From: Chrysochromulina parva | Taxonomy: Eukaryota; Haptophyta; Prymnesiales; Chrysochromulinaceae | Assembly (NCBI GenBank): GCA_002887195.1 | Contig: PJAB01000552.1 | Coordinates: forward strand, 1-24,004 | Length of the DNA: 24,004 nt | Reading direction: 5' to 3' | In this document: positions 14,640 to 24,004 of the stretch, piece by piece | Position numbering within the stretch: position 1 is the stretch's first letter | Layout: each line of letters starts with the position of its first letter | Notes under the pieces: model-generated | What the model saw: the letters and a program-made list of their open reading frames with translations, nothing else | Database searches by the model: none | What the model was told of the DNA's origin: nothing | Made by a program: the position numbers and the translations under genes

Positions 14640-16649
14640 ATGGCCGCACTGAACGAGGATGCGACGTGGAGTGCTGGGCCGTTCGCCCACGAGGAGTCGC
14701 AGCTGAGCTTGCAGCTTCAACTGGAGCAGGCGATGGCCGCTCTGCAGACCGAGCGAGCACGTGTGGAGGCGGAGGCGAACAAGCACGCGCAGGCGGAGGC
14801 GCGCTTGTCGCAGCTGGAGAGTGAGCTGGAGAAGCTCCGACCACGCGTGTCGTGTGCTGCGCCCGATAGTGCTTGCGCGCCTCACACAAGCAGCACGGTG
14901 TGGTCCGACGACCCGACGCCGCTGCGCTCCTCACGCTCGGCGGCGGGGCTGTCGCAGCTGAAGCTGCAGCTGAACCTTTCGGAGCTGCGCGGCGAGCGCG
15001 AGAAGCTGCAGCGGGCCATCAGCCAACTGCAACCCTCCGTTGAGCACGTGCTGAGCGCCTTCGACAGGGATCCTCGTGATGGGATGACGCCACGAGACAC
15101 TCCGCGCAGCGCGGAATCGGTCCAGGAGACGCCGCTCAGCGATTGGGAGTCGACGTCCTCCTCGGCGCTGTCGTCGGATCGGACTGTACTCGCGACGGAG
15201 CCGGCGGACACGCCGCTCCCTCGCATCTCCTTGCTCTCCCCCTCCGCCACTGGATCTCGCGATCCACGCAGCAAGGATGCAAGCGCCTCGCTCGAGTACG
15301 ACCCACGTAAAGAGGTCATCGACTTTGCTGCACTGAGGCGGGAATGGGAGGCGAAACGCAACGCAAGGCTGAGCGCCTCGGCCGACACCGCCTCTCCCGC
15401 CGCCCCTCCCGCCGCCGCCCCTCCTCGTGCCGCCCCTCCCACCGCCGCGGTCTCGGTCCCTTGGCTACCATTGCTGCGTCGTGGCGCCACGTGGCAAGCC
15501 GCAGCCCCAGTGGCGGCGGAGGTGGAGGTGCCGTGCATCGCAGAGGTGGAGGTGACCGCCGATGCGAGCGCAGGCATCCACATGAGGGAGCGTCCGGAAG
15601 GCATCCATATCAGGGACGCGGAGGTGCAGGTGACCGCAGACGCGAGCGTTGCTGAGGACGAGACGCAGGAGGACCGCCCCGAAGGGCCGTTCACCGCCCG
15701 CGAGAGGCGCATCCAGGCGCTCGAGAAGGAGATTAGCGATGCGGCGGCCGGAGCGGCTGCGGCGGTGGGGAGCAGCAGCGGGCGCCCATCGTGGGCAGCG
15801 CTCGAGCCGCCCTCATGGGCCCTACCCAGCGCAGCCATCGAGCCACTGCTGCGCACCGCCCGCGACCGTGGGGATGAGATCGCCATCGAGCTCAAGGGTC
15901 TGGGCGACAAGGTGTGCCAGGACGTGTGCCGCGCCGGAGACGCCGTCGGCGAGAACGTGGCCAAGTTTGGGGATGCCGTCGGCGAGAACGTGGCGAAGCT
16001 GGGTGACGCCGTCGGCGAGAATGTGACCAAGGTGGGCGACTCGATTGGGAACCGTCTGCTTCGCGTACTTGCATGCACGCCGAGGGACGTGAGAGGTCCG
16101 GGCGAGGTGCCTGTGGAACGCATGTACCTGTTCCACAACGGGCAGGCGCGCGACGGAAAGCGCGCCGTCGCGGGCTCCAAGGGGCTTGGATGGGGCGACA
16201 AGCTCGGCGAGGAGCGCGCCAAATTGGAGGCCCAAATCGGGCGCCTTGTGGGCATGGGCCAAAGCTTGGGCCTCAACGTGCGCGAGATGGCGGCGGCAGT
16301 CAAGAGTGACATGGACGGCCAGCTCGCACCGATTGCGTCGTTAGCTGCGTCCGAATGGGAACAGATCATGTCCGAATGGGACCAGAAGGCCAAGGAGGCG
16401 GGGATGAAGCTGCGCGAAATGGTGGCCGATGGGCGCCAGGCTGGGCGCAGCCGCAAGCCGACGGACCGGCCGCCATCCGACACGGCGACAGAGAGCCGGC
16501 CGTCAGAGGGGGGCTCGAGCCACTCGCGTGAGGGCGGGGAGTCGAGGCGTCGCCGCCCCAAGACGCGAGACGGGCGCGAGGGACGTGCTGAGGGGCGTGA
16601 GGGACGCGAGACCCGCGAGGCGCGGGAGGCTCGGGCGCAGCCAGCTTGA
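14640..16649 (+). CDS. Coiled-coil protein with 11-residue repeats, function unknown
   Basis: 669 residues, no family recognised. Two heptad-type coiled coils lie near residues 20-75 and 105-141 (Leu/Gln/Glu rich). The middle is Ser/Pro rich. A region near 305-340 contains two near-identical EVxVTADAS segments. Residues 433-465 form three 11-residue repeats of type GDAVGENVAKL, with a degenerate fourth, an amphipathic hendecad pattern seen in LEA-like, apolipoprotein-like and right-handed coiled-coil proteins. The C-terminal about 90 residues are Arg/Glu/Gly rich and probably disordered. There is no signal peptide or membrane span. The ATG at 14640 is chosen because the extra upstream frame offers only a TTG. 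A structural, possibly membrane-surface or desiccation-type role is conceivable but not shown. Confidence 0.72.
   Translation: MAALNEDATWSAGPFAHEESQLSLQLQLEQAMAALQTERARVEAEANKHAQAEARLSQLESELEKLRPRVSCAAPDSACAPHTSSTVWSDDPTPLRSSRSAAGLSQLKLQLNLSELRGEREKLQRAISQLQPSVEHVLSAFDRDPRDGMTPRDTPRSAESVQETPLSDWESTSSSALSSDRTVLATEPADTPLPRISLLSPSATGSRDPRSKDASASLEYDPRKEVIDFAALRREWEAKRNARLSASADTASPAAPPAAAPPRAAPPTAAVSVPWLPLLRRGATWQAAAPVAAEVEVPCIAEVEVTADASAGIHMRERPEGIHIRDAEVQVTADASVAEDETQEDRPEGPFTARERRIQALEKEISDAAAGAAAAVGSSSGRPSWAALEPPSWALPSAAIEPLLRTARDRGDEIAIELKGLGDKVCQDVCRAGDAVGENVAKFGDAVGENVAKLGDAVGENVTKVGDSIGNRLLRVLACTPRDVRGPGEVPVERMYLFHNGQARDGKRAVAGSKGLGWGDKLGEERAKLEAQIGRLVGMGQSLGLNVREMAAAVKSDMDGQLAPIASLAASEWEQIMSEWDQKAKEAGMKLREMVADGRQAGRSRKPTDRPPSDTATESRPSEGGSSHSREGGESRRRRPKTRDGREGRAEGREGRETREAREARAQPA
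15545..15648 (+). repeat. Direct repeat at 78-nt spacing, possible in-frame intron
   Basis: A 28-nt segment of GAGGTGGAGGTGACCGC type at 15545 is repeated at 15623 with few changes. The second copy is preceded by GTGCAG at a point equivalent to the first copy, so 15552-15629 begins GT, ends AG and is 26 codons long. It could be spliced or translated. Confidence 0.75.
15936..16034 (+). repeat. 33-nt tandem repeat encoding hendecads
   Basis: Three copies (15936, 15969, 16002) share GCCGTCGGCGAGAA. Each encodes 11 residues of the form GDAVGENVxKx. A diverged fourth copy (GDSIG...) follows. Nucleotide conservation is high, suggesting recent expansion. Confidence 0.95.
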
Positions 16650-17233
16650 GAGAGCGCACTTACTATCGTCGCAGTTCTCGCGGCCGCGTGAAGTGGTATT
16701 CCTCGCTGGGTCTCGCCTGTCGCCTGACCCTGTCGCGAGTGATGTTGCGCGAGCGCGGCCGAGGCGTCGGAGGTCGTGCTGTTCGAGTATGCAGAGATAC
16801 CAGAGTTCTGAGTTGAGATTAGATCAAATTGTTCCGTTAGTACTTCCGAAGCAGGCAGAAAGGCGGTGTCGAAGAAACGCTGTGACATGCTGTCAAGTCT
16901 GAACACTGAAGTCTTAATATTACAGAAACAACAGTGAACACCAACACGACAACCAAACGGAAGGGGAAGTATGTGTGCTCCGGAAGCCAGCAGGGGAGGA
17001 CGGGAGGCGATGGAGATGGCGGAGGGGGTGGTGACACTGGACTTGATTTGTCTTCAGACTTGATTTGACTTGTTGGTGCGAAATTTTCCGCTTGCTTTTC
17101 CCCCGCGAGGCTCGCCGCGTCTCGGCTGCTCGTAATTAGCGACGACCACCACGTCGCGAGCACCAGCTGTACTGCCGGCGCGCTGCTCAAGCAGGCTCCA
17201 GTCGTCTAGATTGCCACGTGGCCGCACAAGCCG
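16650..17233. other. Intergenic region before the membrane coiled-coil gene
   Basis: No gene is supported. The left part should be the 3' flank of the coiled-coil gene and the right part the promoter of the next gene. Seen here: the CGCGGCCGCG palindrome at 16679-16688, a lower-GC segment at about 16800-16970, and a short direct repeat GACTTGATTTG near 17040 and 17059. Confidence 0.55.
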
Positions 17234-18046
17234 ATGAATACCCAGCGTGAGGACGAGCCCTCCTCGCCCTACGAGCCTTATGAGCCCCGGGAGGAAAAGG
17301 ACGAGGCTGAGCAGGTCGTCCAAGTGATGGCGACAGAGGAGACGCGGCGGCAGCGCCTGCTGCTGTACTCGTGCATTGGCGCGTGCGTGGTGGCTGTGTC
17401 CGCCGTCGTGGCGGCGCTCGGGGCCAATGGTGCCAGTGGTGCTGCCTCCTCTGTGCCAATGGCCGCCGCCGCCTCCTCCGCACTCGCAACGCAAGGCGGC
17501 ATGCAAGCGGAGGCAAGCCAGTGGGCGCTCGCCTTTCGAGACGCGACGCAAGGGCTATTGGACAGGGCGACGTCGCGAGGCGACCAGGCAGTCCTCGCGG
17601 CGACGCGCTGCACGGCCACCCTTGAGCAGGCGCGCCATCGCATTGCACAGCTCGAGGAGCGGCTGCAAGAGACCCGAACGGCGCTCACGGCAACCCAGGC
17701 GGCACTGCGTGATCGCGATGAGGCGCTACGGGCCAAGGAGGAGGCCCTCGCGCGTCTAGAGGACCTGCACAGTTCACATTCACAGCAGCTCGATAAGGAG
17801 GCCGCGTGCTGTCAGTCTTCGCTCCAGGCGAGGGGTCGGCTCGAAGAACGCACTCGCCGTTGCGAGCTGCAGCTCGGGCGTATGGAGCAGCAGCTGGAGC
17901 AGGCGCGCGCCACACAGCAGGCGGCGGCAGCGGCGGCAGCGGCGCGAGCGACGCAGCAGCAACTTGAGCGGGCGGCGCGCGCGGCCGCGGGCGCCGTGCA
18001 CCGGCAGCATGTGAACACTTGGGCGTGGGGCCGGCCTTATAAGTGA
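17234..18046 (+). CDS. Single-pass membrane coiled-coil protein, function unknown
   Basis: 270 residues, no family recognised. The first 41 residues are acidic and proline rich, ending in a basic TRRQR. A hydrophobic span at about 42-63 (LLLYSCIGACVVAVSAVVAAL) is a clear transmembrane helix. By the positive-inside rule the short N-terminus faces the cytosol, making this a type II or signal-anchor protein. Residues about 75-255 are a long Ala/Gln/Glu/Arg coiled coil containing several cysteines. The chain ends in a short aromatic tail (NTWAWGRPYK). This is the layout of tethers and Golgi or ER coiled-coil proteins, though that is an analogy. The ATG at 17234 opens the frame. It lies 155 nt upstream of the aminopeptidase gene on the same strand. 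Confidence 0.72.
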   Translation: MNTQREDEPSSPYEPYEPREEKDEAEQVVQVMATEETRRQRLLLYSCIGACVVAVSAVVAALGANGASGAASSVPMAAAASSALATQGGMQAEASQWALAFRDATQGLLDRATSRGDQAVLAATRCTATLEQARHRIAQLEERLQETRTALTATQAALRDRDEALRAKEEALARLEDLHSSHSQQLDKEAACCQSSLQARGRLEERTRRCELQLGRMEQQLEQARATQQAAAAAAAARATQQQLERAARAAAGAVHRQHVNTWAWGRPYK

Positions 18047-18081
18047 TCACTGCGTTTCGAACAAGGTCTCGGGTGGTATGA

Positions 18082-19833
<1,752 letters not shown>

Positions 19834-20577
19834 CAGGGGCGTGTGCGTGTACACGGATGACTGCTTCCGACGACGACAGCTGGAGACTTGAGGTGCGCGC
19901 GCCTCGTGCGCCGAGTGGAGCGCGCGTGCCGGGCGCCCCAGTTGCCCAGAGCCCCAGAGTCCTCCTCGACCTCGTGGAGCGCGCGAGGCGTGGCGACGTT
20001 GCTCGCGCTCCGCCGTGCGGTGCAGCGCCCTCTCCGGTGTCCGGGCCCGCTCCGCTCTGCCGCGTGTTTTTGGTTTTTAGTACAGTGCGGTTGTTTTTTT
20101 ACTCTCAAACAGACTTTAAAAGTGCCACTTTAATACGCTCCGCACGTCCGCGAAGCGAAGCGAGATCTAGCGTGTAAGCTGGTGTATATTCTATCGACTA
20201 GTGCAACTAACACGGTCGCCCGTAGAGCAGCAGTAAACAGCAGAGGTCGTACAAACTACAATATCTTATATCTACCAACTATGTGCTCGACTTGTAATAC
20301 GACGACTCGCTTGGTGCTGACTGCTGAGTTCACCACCAATTCCGTGTGTGTGACGCTGCCGACAAAGAAGAGGTCCCGCGATTCCCCACTATTCGCGCAT
20401 CACGCCTGCCGAACGTTTGTTTGTAACTTGAAGAGTTCATCACGGCGCTCGTCGCGTTCGCAAATCCAAATTTACGCCGCGTCGCGCCCGACCTTGTCGA
20501 GCGCTCCTTGCTGGTCTCCGTCAAAGTGGACTGTTCCAACAGTCCATGAGTCTGCGCGGCCGTGAGAGCGTAGCACC
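19834..20577. other. Intergenic region and probable promoter of the W-repeat gene
   Basis: No gene is supported. The left half (to about 20120) is the aminopeptidase 3' flank and includes T-rich runs at about 20066-20100. From about 20080 to 20530 base composition is clearly more AT-rich than in the genes, as expected for promoter and 5' UTR. A 128-codon open frame at 20182-20565 starts from GTG and resembles nothing I know. A short dyad lies at 20528-20545. Confidence 0.55.
20528..20545. promoter_or_regulatory. Dyad GGACTGTT-cc-AACAGTCC in the 5' flank
   Basis: Perfect 8-bp arms with a 2-nt spacer, ending 32 nt before the W-repeat start codon. It could be a protein-binding site or a small 5' UTR hairpin. 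An upstream ATG follows immediately at 20546. Confidence 0.35.
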
Positions 20578-23500
20578 ATGCTCAGATTCTTCGGATGGGG
20601 TTATCGTCGACGTCGCCGCGCGGTGAAACAGGGCGCGACCACCGTGGAACAGTTGTGGCTGAGTGCAGCTTTCGGCGTCTGGCAGCATAAGGTGGACGTG
20701 GCCCGAAAGACTGATCTTGCGGTGCGAAGCTTACAGAACAGCCACATCCGCAAAGTCTGGACTTCGTGGATCATGGGCACCGCCGAGAAACTGCACGAGC
20801 TCAACAAGCTCTCGCACAGCCTCAAACATTGTCTGCACCGCGAGTGTTCACGCGGATGGGTCACCTGGCAAGCCTTCCTCGAGGTGCTCCTGCAGTTGGA
20901 GGTCCTGAAAGGCGCACTAGCTCGTCTCATGCAGCGAGAACTGGCACGCGGGCTGTCAGCGTGGCTGGTATGGTGGGAGGAGCTGACGCAACGGCACAAT
21001 GCCTTGCAACGAGGGCTTTCTCGCATGCTTCATCAGCAGCTGTCTGGCGCGTTCGGCACGTGGACCGAGGTGTCAGGCGAAGCGGCCCAGCGAGTTCGGC
21101 TGAGTCGCAAAGGCATGGGCTTCATCATGCATCGTGGGCTCGCGCTCGGTATGGCCTCATGGCGCGCAGCGCACGAAGAGCGCGCACCATTTGCGCTTGC
21201 CATCAATTTCTTTTGCCATCGAGAGCTTGCACGCAGCTGGATGTCCTGGCGGACGCTCTTTGAGGAGTACTCGCAAAAGCGCGAGGCGCTCGGCCCGGTG
21301 CTTGTGCGCTTGCGCCAGCGCCAGCTTTCTACGGCCTGCGGCTCGTGGGTGGACAGTGCGAATGAGCGTGCCGAGCAGGATCGCGTCGCTCGCAAGGCTT
21401 TGAGCTTTGCACTCCAGCGTGGGCTCGCACTTGGGATGGGGCCGTGGCGAGAAATGTGCGCCATGCAGAGGGCAGAGGCAGCTGTACTGACTCGCATGAT
21501 AAACAGGCACCTTGCTCAAGGCTTCGGAAGCTGGTACAAGTGGCACGTAGAGCTTGCGCACAAGCGGGACACCAAGAGCCGATCCTTGAGCCGCATGCTC
21601 CGTCGACAATTAACCCTGGCATGGCTTTCGTGGTCAGAGGCCGCCATGGAGCAGCGGACCGCGAAGGAGCGGAAGCTGGAGGCCGCCCGTCGGGCTCTGG
21701 TTAGTCACGAGCTTTCTCGCGGTTGGAACTCGTGGATGGCATACTACGAGGAGATCGCACAGTTGCATCTGGCGCTACGACAAGGGCTCGCTCACATGCT
21801 CCATCAGCAACAGGCTCGAGTCTTTGTCTCTTGGACGGAAACAGCTGCTGAGCGCGCCGAGCAGACGCGGCTTGGACGCAAAGTGATAGCCTTTACGCTC
21901 CATCGTGGGTTGGTGCTCGGGATGGTCTCGTGGCGCGCCGCGACCACCTTACGAACCGCTCTCAATTTGGCAGAAGCGATGCTGCATCGTTTGATCAACC
22001 GCCAGCTCTCCTTAGGTTTCAGGTCTTGGGCGGAATGGGTCGAACAACAAGAGATGAATAGGCAGAGATTTTTGGAAGCTCTGGGATACTTTATGAATCG
22101 AGAGGCTGGCCGCAGCTGGACTGCGTGGCGAGAAATGATCGAGGACTTGGCTCACAGGCTGGGAGCGGTGAACCAGACAATGAGCCGAATGATGCAACGC
22201 GGCATGCTCCGCGGTTTCGAGGCTTGGAAGCAGGCATATTGTCGATGGTGCGAGGCATATTCCGACAATCCGATGGTGCGAGCCGCGAATCATCTGCGGA
22301 GCCGCGAGCTTACCCATGGGTTCAGCGCATGGTTGGGCGCGTTCAGGGAGTGGCAGCGCTCGCGCAAGGGCCTGAAGTTCATTGCCAATCCTGGGATGGC
22401 TCATGCCATGGCATCGTGGCGCGGGCTCGTCATGGAGCTCCTTCATGTACGCGAAGCCTTGATCCATGTGATCAATAGCCGGCTTTTGCGTAGCTTGTAC
22501 ACCTGGCACGAGGCGGTCAAGGAGCTCTTGCATGTACGCAGGGCATTGATTCGTGTGATCAATCACAGAATTGCGCGTAGCTTGGACGCCTGGCATGAGG
22601 CAGCTAGAGAGCGGGCTGCAGATCGGGAGATATCGCGTATGGCTCGCAATTTTATCGTCAACCCTGGGATAGCTCGGGCCATGGCATCGTGGCGCGAGCT
22701 AGTCGCAGAGCTCCTGCATTTGCACGCGGCTTTGATCCGAGTGATCAATAGCCGGATATTGCGTAGCCTGTACATTTGGCACGGGGTAGTTGGGGAGCAG
22801 CTCGATCAACGCAACGCGATCCAAAAGGCGCTGCAGCGTATGCTCGAGCAGCGGCTAGCGCGCGGCTGGTACACCTGGCATGAGGCGGCCATCGAGCAGA
22901 TCGAGCATCACTATGCGATCCAGCAGGCGCTGCAGCGAATGTTCGGGCAGCGGCTTGCGCGCGGCTGGAGCACGTTTTGTGAAGCACTGGCTCCGCGCGA
23001 CGATCCGATGGCAAGTGCGCTCCGTCACCTTCTCTATCGCAGCCTTTCACGTGGCTGGATAGCCTGGTGCTTGCACCTGGAGGATGTGGCCCATCGGAAG
23101 AGCGTCATGCAAAAACTACTTCATCGTGGCCTCTCACATGGCTGGGTGGCGTGGTGCTCGCACCTGGAGAACTTAGCTTACGGGCAGAGCGTGATGAACA
23201 AATCCGTTGGGCGCTTGCGGCAACCGCGGGTTGCGCGGGCGATGCATTTGTGGCTCGAGGCGTACAATGCCCACGTGATCATGCGGACGGCCAAGGTCCG
23301 CCTGAGCAAGCGAGATCTCAACCGAGGCTTCGTGGCCTGGCTCGAGGCCTACGACGCCCATGTGACCTTTCGGATTGCCATGGTCCGCTTGCGCAAGCGA
23401 GGTCTGGCCCGTGGCTTCGTGAGTTGGACCGACTGGTGCTACGACCGCAAGTATGGTTTGCGAGCGAACGCTGGCGCGCTCCGCTACTTTTTGCGCTATT

Positions 23501-24004
23501 TCACCAATCGCAGCCTGAGCCATGGCTTTCGTTCGTGGCGCAGCTTTGCGTGGGATGGGGCCTACAAAAAGGGCGTGATCCAGCTGATCATTAAGAAGCT
23601 CTCACAGCGCGGGCTTACCAACGCCTGGAACACGTGGCGTGGGAACGTGATAAGGCCGATGGTCGGCGTGGCCGGGCGGCTCATGAACTCAGCCCTCGCG
23701 CGTGCCTGGTGCGCGTGGCTCGAGCTCATCGAGTCGATCAAGCATCTCGCGGCCGCGATGCGCCACCTCACACATCGTGGGCTGTCACGTGGTTGGTTGG
23801 GTTGGCTGGCTGCGTGGCAGGAGTCGTCGCAGACGCGCAATGCATTCAAGGGCTCAATCGGTCGCTTGATGCATCGTGAGCGCCTTCGGTGCTGGAATGC
23901 CTGGATGGAGCATGCTGCAGAGCTTCGGGCGGACAAGGCTTCCCTCGGCCGCTTGAAGCGACGCGAGAGCGTTCGGTGCTGGAATGCCTGGATGGAGCAT
24001 GCTG
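20578..24004 (+). CDS. Giant tryptophan-repeat protein, Sfi1-like (partial, runs off window)
   Basis: The frame opens at the ATG at 20578 (CACCATGC), five codons after an in-frame TGA (20563-20565), and has no stop through the window end: 1142 codons plus one base. Apart from a short basic N-terminus it is made of about 36 repeats of roughly 27-36 residues. The consensus is R-x-L-x-R-(G/A)-(W/F/M)-x-(S/T/A)-W followed by a charged helix, for example QRLARGWYTW, RGLARGFVSW and RELARSWMSW. Spaced leucines and a terminal tryptophan in helical repeats resemble the centrin-binding repeats of Sfi1, a centrosome/basal-body filament protein; that assignment is by pattern only. Multi-repeat blocks have themselves been duplicated. 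The 3' end, any C-terminal domain and possible later introns lie beyond the window. Confidence 0.82.
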   Translation, partial: MLRFFGWGYRRRRRAVKQGATTVEQLWLSAAFGVWQHKVDVARKTDLAVRSLQNSHIRKVWTSWIMGTAEKLHELNKLSHSLKHCLHRECSRGWVTWQAFLEVLLQLEVLKGALARLMQRELARGLSAWLVWWEELTQRHNALQRGLSRMLHQQLSGAFGTWTEVSGEAAQRVRLSRKGMGFIMHRGLALGMASWRAAHEERAPFALAINFFCHRELARSWMSWRTLFEEYSQKREALGPVLVRLRQRQLSTACGSWVDSANERAEQDRVARKALSFALQRGLALGMGPWREMCAMQRAEAAVLTRMINRHLAQGFGSWYKWHVELAHKRDTKSRSLSRMLRRQLTLAWLSWSEAAMEQRTAKERKLEAARRALVSHELSRGWNSWMAYYEEIAQLHLALRQGLAHMLHQQQARVFVSWTETAAERAEQTRLGRKVIAFTLHRGLVLGMVSWRAATTLRTALNLAEAMLHRLINRQLSLGFRSWAEWVEQQEMNRQRFLEALGYFMNREAGRSWTAWREMIEDLAHRLGAVNQTMSRMMQRGMLRGFEAWKQAYCRWCEAYSDNPMVRAANHLRSRELTHGFSAWLGAFREWQRSRKGLKFIANPGMAHAMASWRGLVMELLHVREALIHVINSRLLRSLYTWHEAVKELLHVRRALIRVINHRIARSLDAWHEAARERAADREISRMARNFIVNPGIARAMASWRELVAELLHLHAALIRVINSRILRSLYIWHGVVGEQLDQRNAIQKALQRMLEQRLARGWYTWHEAAIEQIEHHYAIQQALQRMFGQRLARGWSTFCEALAPRDDPMASALRHLLYRSLSRGWIAWCLHLEDVAHRKSVMQKLLHRGLSHGWVAWCSHLENLAYGQSVMNKSVGRLRQPRVARAMHLWLEAYNAHVIMRTAKVRLSKRDLNRGFVAWLEAYDAHVTFRIAMVRLRKRGLARGFVSWTDWCYDRKYGLRANAGALRYFLRYFTNRSLSHGFRSWRSFAWDGAYKKGVIQLIIKKLSQRGLTNAWNTWRGNVIRPMVGVAGRLMNSALARAWCAWLELIESIKHLAAAMRHLTHRGLSRGWLGWLAAWQESSQTRNAFKGSIGRLMHRERLRCWNAWMEHAAELRADKASLGRLKRRESVRCWNAWMEHA

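Noticed and set aside
14454..16688. CGCGGCCGCG palindromes as paired regulatory sites
   Set aside because: Only two non-coding copies are seen, and such strings are expected occasionally in GC-rich DNA.
14882..16906. 674-codon open frame on the minus strand
   Set aside because: It is a mirror of the coiled-coil gene: Ser/Ala/Pro-rich with no recognisable domain. The plus frame has coiled coils and hendecads.
20182..20565. 128-codon frame before the W-repeat gene
   Set aside because: It starts from GTG, lies in AT-rich promoter-like DNA and resembles no protein.
20601..23936. Several 60-190-codon frames antisense or out of frame in the W-repeat region
   Set aside because: They are shadows of the one long plus-strand frame, whose repeats explain their own repetitiveness.

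Overview
The window looks like nuclear DNA of a GC-rich unicellular eukaryote. I favour a microalga, with a haptophyte or similar lineage as my best guess, but the sequence alone does not settle this. The evidence is: several genes only read through when short GT-AG introns (about 80-350 nt) are removed; there is a eukaryote-type methionine aminopeptidase 2 with its polylysine leader; there are filamin, IQ, CCCH-finger and centrin-repeat-like proteins; and nothing is arranged as an operon. The aldo/keto reductase is closest in memory to plant plastid pyridoxal reductase, which fits an alga. No tRNA, rRNA, CRISPR array or complete transposon was seen.

Layout, left to right. 165-1289 (+): pyridoxal reductase-like aldo/keto reductase with one in-frame 81-nt intron. 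4316-1742 (-): Zn-binding-motif plus short-chain dehydrogenase fusion, four exons. It is convergent with the reductase and divergent from the next gene. 4560-11155 (+): a cytoskeleton-like protein of about 1,868 residues in five exons (coiled coil, filamin repeats, proline-rich tract, IQ motifs, more filamin). 14327-11494 (-): CCCH finger, Nudix domain, CxxC pair and 3'-5' exonuclease on one chain, two exons. 14640-16649 (+): coiled-coil protein with 11-residue repeats. 17234-18046 (+): small single-pass membrane protein with a coiled coil. 18202-19833 (+): methionine aminopeptidase 2, uninterrupted. 20578-24004 (+): a reading frame of more than 1,142 codons that stays open to the window edge and consists of about 36 copies of a tryptophan-rich helical repeat resembling the Sfi1 (centrin-binding) class. 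Three of the eight genes (filamin, coiled-coil, W-repeat) look structural; the others are housekeeping or nucleic-acid enzymes. I see no shared pathway.

The most unusual signal is in the introns. Two introns of the filamin gene share a 21-nt core with one mismatch (GCTGATTGCCAC(T/C)GATT and onward), and shorter forms recur in introns of two other genes. Most introns also carry reiterated GCATGC. Several introns have one splice boundary duplicated: a 27-nt exon end repeated at the intron end, a 63-nt unit containing acceptor plus exon start repeated four times, and an intron start resembling the next exon start. Two apparently coding duplications have the same layout and could be in-frame introns or the raw material for new ones. 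Together this suggests introner-like or tandem-duplication-driven intron gain. Splice sites were inferred from reading-frame continuity and family conservation only; no transcript data were available.
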